NCBI GenBank assembly: GCA_937876695.1
Contig: CALFHW010000108.1
Span: 1 to 5,381, forward strand
Length of the DNA stretch: 5,381 nucleotides
Source of the DNA: an uncultured bacterium
GTDB taxonomy: Bacteria; Patescibacteriota; Dojkabacteria; CALFHW01
Direction of reading: 5' to 3'
Shown here: positions 1 through 4,017 of the stretch, in pieces
Numbering within the stretch: position 1 is the first letter of the stretch
Layout: every line of letters starts with the position of its first letter
Notes under the pieces: generated by a model
Databases searched by the model: none
Told to the model about the DNA's origin: nothing
Seen by the model: the letters and a program-made list of their open reading frames with translations, nothing else
Made by a program: the position numbers and the translations under genes

Positions 1-93
1 GATATCCTGGAACAAGGAACCCATGGCGAGCTACTCAAGAACAGCAAGGAGTATAGTAAACTGTGGGACATACAGACGAAAAATATCAGTTAG
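1..93 (+). CDS. ABC exporter ATPase subunit, C-terminal end only (5' part outside window)
   Basis: Reading frame 1 is open from the first base to a TAG at 91-93 and gives 30 residues. They contain the signature E-x-G-T-H-x-E-L-L followed by Y-x-K-L-W-x-x-Q. This is the typical tail of the nucleotide-binding domain of MsbA/MdlB-type ABC exporters, just after the H-loop and the last beta strands (usual form: G-x-I-x-E-x-G-T-H-x-E-L-L, then Y-x-x-L-W-x-x-Q). Such proteins fuse a six-helix membrane domain to a cytoplasmic ATPase and export lipids, peptides or drugs as dimers; the substrate cannot be told from this fragment. The Walker and ABC signature motifs lie outside the window. The next gene starts 13 bp downstream on the same strand, so the two may share a transcript. 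Confidence 0.85.
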   Translation, partial: DILEQGTHGELLKNSKEYSKLWDIQTKNIS

Positions 94-106
94 TTAACTA
101 ATAATT

Positions 107-466
107 ATGGCAGCTACTTGTAACATCGACCATGTAGAAATTGCTAGGAGGAGAGCATTGGCGGTTGCCAGCGGACTTACATTGCTACTATTAATTCCAC
201 TCTATCTATACTTTGGTGGGGTCTTGATCGCGGCTGTCTTTTTGTTTGCATTTCTGACGGTTATTAATTATCTACAGGCTCGTAGACGTTTCTGTGTGGC
301 CTTCGCAATTGCAGGGATTCGTAACGACCAGGGCGGCAAAGTCGAGCGAGTGTTAGGTAGTGAGAAACAGCAACAGCGTGCATTTATTATGAAAATGGTA
401 ATTGATAGTCTGGTTGCAGCGGTAGTTATCACAACAGTTGTTTTCCTAGTAGGAGTGGTTATCTGA
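107..466 (+). CDS. Small three-helix membrane protein of unknown function
   Basis: This encodes 119 residues from ATG 107. I do not recognise the family. A basic N-terminus (Arg-Arg-Arg at 14-16) precedes a long hydrophobic stretch at about 18-55, which fits a hairpin of two membrane helices around a Gly-Gly turn (37-38). A basic, polar segment follows at 57-95 (Q-A-R-R-R-F-C-V-A-F, then G-G-K-V-E-R and Q-Q-Q-R). A third helix at about 98-118 ends the protein. The positive-inside rule predicts a cytoplasmic N-terminus and middle loop, with the C-terminus outside. There is no signal peptidase or lipobox motif. The start is uncertain: ATG 107 has no Shine-Dalgarno sequence, while an in-frame TTG at 158 lies 6 nt after AGGAGG and would give a 102-residue form lacking the Arg cluster. 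I keep ATG because the Arg cluster fits membrane topology. The gene follows the ABC exporter end by 13 bp and may be cotranscribed with it. Confidence 0.75.
   Translation: MAATCNIDHVEIARRRALAVASGLTLLLLIPLYLYFGGVLIAAVFLFAFLTVINYLQARRRFCVAFAIAGIRNDQGGKVERVLGSEKQQQRAFIMKMVIDSLVAAVVITTVVFLVGVVI
146..151 (+). promoter_or_regulatory. Internal AGGAGG Shine-Dalgarno-like site, possible alternative start
   Basis: A perfect AGGAGG sits 6 nt before an in-frame TTG (158-160, codon 18 of the membrane-protein gene). It also encodes Arg14-Arg15 (AGG AGG, followed by AGA for Arg16), so it may simply be coding sequence. It is the strongest Shine-Dalgarno match near any start on the plus strand, whereas the annotated ATG has none. 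Confidence 0.3.
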
Positions 467-472
467 TATAGT
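464..472 (+). promoter_or_regulatory. Possible extended -10 promoter for tRNA-Leu
   Basis: TGATATAGT fits the extended -10 form TG-N-TATAAT with one mismatch. Its TGA is also the stop codon of the preceding gene. Initiation about 7 nt downstream would start roughly 12 nt before the mature tRNA 5' end, a normal leader length. I see no convincing -35 box at 16-18 bp spacing, which extended -10 promoters can lack. The tRNA might equally be transcribed from upstream. Confidence 0.35.
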
Positions 473-491
473 GTATGCTAATTGAAATGAT

Positions 492-574
492 GCCGACGTG
501 GTGAAATTGGTAGACACGCTGTGTTCAGAGCGCAGTGCACTACGTGCATGAGAGTTCAAATCTCTCCGTCGGCA
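492..574 (+). tRNA. trnL: tRNA-Leu, anticodon CAG
   Basis: This 83-nt type II tRNA can be folded completely by eye. The acceptor stem is 492-498 with 567-573, all seven pairs Watson-Crick, and the discriminator is A574, as leucyl-tRNA synthetase requires. The D stem is 501-503 with 515-517, with the conserved GG at 509-510. The anticodon stem is 519-523 with 531-535 and includes one G-U pair. The loop 524-530 (TTCAGAG) carries anticodon CAG at 526-528, reading CUG. The long variable arm is 536-540 with 544-548 (TGCAC/GTGCA) around a three-base loop, typical of Leu tRNAs. The T stem is 550-554 with 562-566, loop TTCAAAT. The CCA end is not encoded (TGA follows), so a CCA-adding enzyme is needed. 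No terminator is evident downstream. Confidence 0.97.
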
Positions 575-619
575 TGATATATTTGTTGGGTGTATTTTAA
601 TTTATTGTAGTTAAAGATA

Positions 620-985
620 ATGAAATTGACAGCGGACAAAAGTTTAAATGACAAAGCAGCACACGAGTTCCATATTGCAGATAGTAGTATCGCAGCTGTG
701 GCAGAGATGTTTAAGAAAACCATGACAGAGCAGAAATATAAGCTAGAGAGAGGTAGCGATATCGAGGGAGTTTATGGACTAGGAAACGCCGTAATGCTCA
801 TGTTTTTAGGCGCTTTTGCTAAGAGATTTGAGTTCAGTTTTAGCGTTAAGGAGCAAGAAGGCAAAGTAGTCCTGACACTTAGCAAGAATAAAAGCGCTTC
901 AATGATGGGCGGTGTAATCGGTATGCGCAAAATGGGCAACGAGTACGACAGACTTGTAGAGCTGATCAAAACTAGCGTCAAGTAA
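620..985 (+). CDS. Conserved-looking small cytoplasmic protein of unknown function
   Basis: This encodes 121 residues from ATG 620, with only a weak AAAG as a possible ribosome-binding sequence; stop TAA is at 983-985. I cannot name the family with confidence. There is no signal peptide. The layout looks like a small alpha/beta fold: an amphipathic helix at about 22-38 (Ser-Ile-Ala-Ala-Val-Ala-Glu-Met-Phe), and a strand-rich centre with V-Y-G-L-G-N, then L-G-A-F-A-K-R-F (62-70). A further strand pair (72-89) is followed by a Gly/Met-rich turn M-M-G-G-V-I-G (95-101) and a C-terminal helix (about 106-120). The hydrophobic centre at 52-65 is too short and too interrupted to be a clear membrane helix. 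The gene lies 45 bp after tRNA-Leu and ends 6 bp before the convergent transketolase gene. Codon use looks like that of its neighbours. Confidence 0.7.
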   Translation: MKLTADKSLNDKAAHEFHIADSSIAAVAEMFKKTMTEQKYKLERGSDIEGVYGLGNAVMLMFLGAFAKRFEFSFSVKEQEGKVVLTLSKNKSASMMGGVIGMRKMGNEYDRLVELIKTSVK

Positions 986-991
986 TCGTTT

Positions 992-1963
992 TTAGAGAAA
1001 TTCAGTAATCTTGCGTAAGATAGACTGTTCGTCTAGCCCGTAGTGCGCGAGCAGTTCGTCTTTGCTGCCGCTCTGCCCAAATCTATCTTCGCAGCCAATT
1101 GCTAGGTAGCTATCAAGTTTGACTTTGCCGGTGATAGCTTCTAGCACAGCTGAGCCCATACCGGCAGCTAGCTGATGTTCTTCGAGTGTGATCAGCCTGC
1201 TGGTTTTTTGGAGCGAGCTGATAATCGTATCTGCATCCAGCGGTTTTACAGTATGTGCATTGATAACTTCCATACTTTTACCCCTAGCAGCAAGGGTTTT
1301 GGCGATGCTAATAGCGGTGCCCACCATAGTGCCAGTTGCCACTAAAGTTGCTGAGCTGCCAGTAGTGAGTAGGTCGGCAGCTCCTGGGGTAAAATTATAA
1401 TCGTCATTGTAGATCACCGGATAGGCTTCCCGGGTTAATCTGATGTATACAGGGCCTTTCTTACTGGCAGCGTAGGCTAGAGCTTGTTTAGTTTGAATGC
1501 TATCTGCAGGTGTGATCACTTCTAAATTCGGCAGAACACGCATTATGGCCAGATCTTCGAGCATTTGTGCAGAGGCCCCATCTTCGCCGATATTCAGCCC
1601 GTAGTGAGAGGAGATGACCTTAATATTGGCATTACTTTGTGCTGCCAGCCTGAGCTGGCTCCAGTTAAGCCCTGGTGAAAACGCAGCAAACGAAGTGATG
1701 AATGGAATTTTTCCATAGTTTGCTAGGCCCAACGCTACCCCAGCCATATTTTGTTCGGCTACTCCAACTTGAACAAGTCTTTGGGGAAATTTCTTAGCAA
1801 ATTCCCCTAGTTTCAAAGAGTTTACAAGGTCAGCATTCACCACCACTATGTCTTCATTTCCTTCGGCTAGTCTAACAATCTCTTGTCCAAAGGCCTCACG
1901 AGTTGAAACGCCAGCTACTTCCTGCTCGCGCAAAAATTTCCTATTCAATTCAAAATCAGACAT
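992..1963 (-). CDS. tkt: Transketolase, C-terminal subunit (split enzyme)
   Basis: This encodes 323 residues, equivalent to the second half of a full-length transketolase. With the N-terminal subunit it should form the cytoplasmic TPP enzyme that moves two-carbon units between ketose and aldose phosphates (xylulose-5-P with ribose-5-P or erythrose-4-P). The pyrimidine-binding domain spans about 15-185. It holds V-G-V-A-E-Q-N-M with the TPP-activating Glu70, the aromatic cofactor pocket F-A-A-F (92-95), His120 and Asp128 (matching yeast His469 and Asp477), and Arg178 in L-T-R-E-A-Y-P, matching phosphate-binding Arg528. The C-terminal transketolase domain spans about 200-323. Oddly, the position of yeast His481 is Ala132 (G-A-S-A-Q instead of G-x-T/S-H-Q). 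The ATG at 1963 overlaps the end of the N-subunit gene by 8 nt, and a GGAAGGGAAG stretch (1968-1977) serves as Shine-Dalgarno. It is the last operon gene; no terminator is visible after it. A 1-deoxyxylulose-5-P synthase is unlikely because its characteristic motifs are absent. Confidence 0.95.
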   Translation of the reverse strand: MSDFELNRKFLREQEVAGVSTREAFGQEIVRLAEGNEDIVVVNADLVNSLKLGEFAKKFPQRLVQVGVAEQNMAGVALGLANYGKIPFITSFAAFSPGLNWSQLRLAAQSNANIKVISSHYGLNIGEDGASAQMLEDLAIMRVLPNLEVITPADSIQTKQALAYAASKKGPVYIRLTREAYPVIYNDDYNFTPGAADLLTTGSSATLVATGTMVGTAISIAKTLAARGKSMEVINAHTVKPLDADTIISSLQKTSRLITLEEHQLAAGMGSAVLEAITGKVKLDSYLAIGCEDRFGQSGSKDELLAHYGLDEQSILRKITEFL

Positions 1964-2849
1964 TTTTCTTCCCTTCCAATTCTACTAATTTATTTTCTAG
2001 TTCCTGTTTAGCTCGATTTGCCAGTTCATTATCACCCCGCCAATCATGAAACTCGAATTTACCTTCCATCTCAGAGGCACCTTTGCCGCTGATGGTATTG
2101 GCAATTATTAACAGCGGTTTAACGCGACTTGCATTTCTACTCTTATCGAGGGCAGCTTTAATCTCCCGGAAATTATGTCCATCGATTGAAACCACTTCCC
2201 AGCCAAAGGCCTCATAGGCTTGTGCAATCTCTGTCAGTGGCATGATGTCCTCAACATTTCCGTCTATTTGAATGCCATTCCTATCTAGAATGAAGGTCAG
2301 ATTCCCTAGTTGGTATTTGGCAGCGGTCATGGCAGCTTCCCAGACGGCGCCTTCTTGCTGCTCGCCATCGCTGACGACGCAATATACTTGATTAGCAAGA
2401 CCGTCGAGCTTCAAGCCAAGTGCCGCGCCAATAGCCTGAGACTGGCCATGCCCAAGAGGGCCGCTGCTATTGAATACTCCTGGAGTAACGCCTCTAAGAG
2501 GATGCCCTTGAAGTCTGCTGCCGAGTCTACGAAAGCTTACTAGCTCTGAGCGATCCAGATAGCCTGTCTCCATGAGGGCAGCATACCAAATCGGGCAGAC
2601 GTGTCCATTGGAGACTAGAAAGTAATCAGCATCGCCTTGGGTCTCCCTATTAATTTCAAGTTTTGAGCGGTCTTGTGGATGTTTCAGATGCATCTTGTAG
2701 AAATAGCCAAAGATATCTGCGAGCCCAAGTGGCCCCGCAGCGTGTCCATTTCCTCTATCTATCAGCATCTCTAGCACGTCAATACGCAACTTAGTTGCCA
2801 GAATTTCTAGCGATAATGCCTCCTGATTTGTAAGCACATTTGTATTCAT
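1956..2849 (-). CDS. tkt: Transketolase, N-terminal subunit (split enzyme)
   Basis: This encodes 297 residues, the diphosphate-binding half of transketolase and partner of the C-terminal subunit encoded directly downstream. Motifs in order: N-G-H-A-A-G-P-L-G with His36 (yeast His30); S-N-G-H with His83 (yeast His69); Q-G-H-P-L with His116 (yeast His103, contacting the donor ketose); S-S-G-P-L-G-H-G (128-135). The thiamin diphosphate/Mg motif follows: S-D-G-E at 160-163, then D-R-N-G-I at 189-193, with Asp161 and Asn191 as expected metal ligands. G-K-G (255-257) and His268 near the end fit the region of yeast His263. The first Gly of the usual GDG is Ser160, a mild departure. ATG 2849 is preceded by AGGGA (2855-2859) at 5-nt spacing, which overlaps the stop codon of the upstream gene; the intergenic gap is 8 nt. 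Splitting into two subunits is known in archaea and many bacteria. The dehydrogenase E1 family is excluded by the transketolase-specific His motifs. Confidence 0.95.
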   Translation of the reverse strand: MNTNVLTNQEALSLEILATKLRIDVLEMLIDRGNGHAAGPLGLADIFGYFYKMHLKHPQDRSKLEINRETQGDADYFLVSNGHVCPIWYAALMETGYLDRSELVSFRRLGSRLQGHPLRGVTPGVFNSSGPLGHGQSQAIGAALGLKLDGLANQVYCVVSDGEQQEGAVWEAAMTAAKYQLGNLTFILDRNGIQIDGNVEDIMPLTEIAQAYEAFGWEVVSIDGHNFREIKAALDKSRNASRVKPLLIIANTISGKGASEMEGKFEFHDWRGDNELANRAKQELENKLVELEGKKNV

Positions 2850-2857
2850 CGGTTTCC

Positions 2858-4015
2858 CTAAGTCTTGTTAATCCTCACCAAGGTGCTATACCCAGATCCA
2901 ACATTGCAAACTTCAGGTGTAAATGTTTTTATTAGTTCAATGTTTTCGCTATTTATGCCGCCATCAAGGTGAATTTCTCCGCCGAAACCGGCACTTCTGA
3001 GCTGCGTGATTTTATCTAGGCAGTCAGGCAAGAATGCTCTGCCTTGCGCGCCAGCATCGACCGTCATGAATTGCACCGCTTGGAACTTGTTTGCGAGCGT
3101 AATAATTTCTTCGGTCAGCTCAGTGGCAGCATTAATGCTTAGTACTGGTAAAAAACTATACTCCGTATCGGCAATCTTCTGGCACTGTTCCAGACCAGCT
3201 TCTACCTGGATGTAAAAGTAGACTAGATTTGGCAGGTTAGCAACCAGTGCGGCCCCGGCTTCTACCTCCCTGTTCATGGAATGAATACTAATAAGCCCTT
3301 GGTAACGCTGTAATTCAGGTAGCGCGGCTTCTATGCTTATTGTCTGTCCAGACACTAGACTCCCGTCGATAAAATCGAAGTTCAGTAGAGGTGTATCTGT
3401 TCTTTGCGTAGATATAACACTTCTAAATACCTGCTCGTCAGCGGTGAGAACAGCTGGCACAATCAAGGGATAACCAGAATTCTGGGTGAGTTCAATTAGC
3501 TTTAGCTGTTTTACTCTGCGTTTGTATCTGGGGGTAGCACTGCTGTGATCCCCGCTTACCCAATCCATAATATTCGACACTAATTTCTCAAGTTGCTTGT
3601 CAAATTCGTCAGCGTGCTCTTTGGCGGCCGAGAAATTATCTGCGGCGATCACTAGCACATTGGAATTATGCTCTGCTCTCTCGAGTTTGTAGTCGATTCC
3701 AGGAAGATATAAACTAGCACGAATATCTCGGTGCTTATTGGCGGCCATCAAAATACCTAGACCGCTGCCGCAGATTAGAATACCTAGGTTTTGCATATCC
3801 TGCCCATCGCGGCTGTCGAAATCTGCTGGGGGAGCCTGCATCTTCCGGGCTAATTTGGATGCCTGCAGCGGGTAATCATCACTGGCTATATCGCCGCCAT
3901 CCAAATCCTGTATCTTCAAATTTCCTCCTGCAGATCTCTCACTAAGCTTAGCGATAAGACCTCCTACTAGCAACTTACCGCGGTGATCAGTTGTGATCAG
4001 TAGATTGCTCTGCAT
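2858..4015 (-). CDS. rpiB: Fusion: ribose-5-phosphate isomerase B + ribulose-phosphate 3-epimerase-like domain
   Basis: This encodes 385 residues from ATG 4015. Residues 1-175 are RpiB (ribulose-5-P to ribose-5-P). Visible are T-D-H-R-G (Asp10, His11), D-D-Y-P (46-49), L-I-C-G-S-G-L-G with catalytic Cys82, A-A-N-K (91-94), E-H-N-S-N with His116 (E. coli His99) and R-Y-K-R-R-V (163-168). About 11 extra residues precede the Cys motif. Residues 183-385 resemble the Rpe TIM barrel (ribulose-5-P to xylulose-5-P): V-P-A-V-L-T-A-D, F-D-F-I-D-G with Asp214, I-H-S-M with His245, Q-V-E-A, M-T-V (317-319), H-L-D-G-G-I with Asp351, and V-G-S-G. The usual HxD metal ligand His is Asn212, and the NPGFGG loop reads D-A-G-A-Q-G, so epimerase activity is probable but not certain. 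ATG 4015 is chosen over an in-frame TTG at 4030: it lies 2 nt after the zwf stop and places Asp10/His11 next to E. coli Asp9/His10. The gene stands between zwf and the transketolase genes. Confidence 0.87.
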   Translation of the reverse strand: MQSNLLITTDHRGKLLVGGLIAKLSERSAGGNLKIQDLDGGDIASDDYPLQASKLARKMQAPPADFDSRDGQDMQNLGILICGSGLGILMAANKHRDIRASLYLPGIDYKLERAEHNSNVLVIAADNFSAAKEHADEFDKQLEKLVSNIMDWVSGDHSSATPRYKRRVKQLKLIELTQNSGYPLIVPAVLTADEQVFRSVISTQRTDTPLLNFDFIDGSLVSGQTISIEAALPELQRYQGLISIHSMNREVEAGAALVANLPNLVYFYIQVEAGLEQCQKIADTEYSFLPVLSINAATELTEEIITLANKFQAVQFMTVDAGAQGRAFLPDCLDKITQLRSAGFGGEIHLDGGINSENIELIKTFTPEVCNVGSGYSTLVRINKT

Positions 4016-4017
4016 AA

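Noticed and set aside
492..574. tRNA gene as integration site for a mobile element
   Set aside because: I see no integrase, no direct repeat of the tRNA 3' end and no change of composition downstream.
583..611. Possible promoter between tRNA-Leu and the 121-residue gene (TTGTTG plus an AT-rich stretch)
   Set aside because: No acceptable -10 box at proper spacing; AT-richness alone is not enough.
772..981. Minus-strand frame of 69 codons opposite the 121-residue gene
   Set aside because: Antisense shadow; hydrophobic low-complexity product, no start signal, fully inside a better gene.
1188..1400. Plus-strand frame of 70 codons inside the transketolase C-subunit gene
   Set aside because: The opposite strand encodes an unmistakable conserved domain there; the product has no recognisable features.
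2310..2543. Plus-strand frame of 77 codons inside the transketolase N-subunit gene
   Set aside because: Shadow of the TPP-binding region on the other strand; no ribosome-binding site.
3006..3215. Plus-strand frame of 69 codons inside the epimerase-like half
   Set aside because: Shadow of a conserved coding region; no supporting motif.
3984..3999. Two TGATCA palindromes 10 bp apart, resembling an operator
   Set aside because: They lie within codons for the conserved I-T-T-D-H motif of RpiB, which explains them well enough, and they are inside an operon rather than at its promoter.
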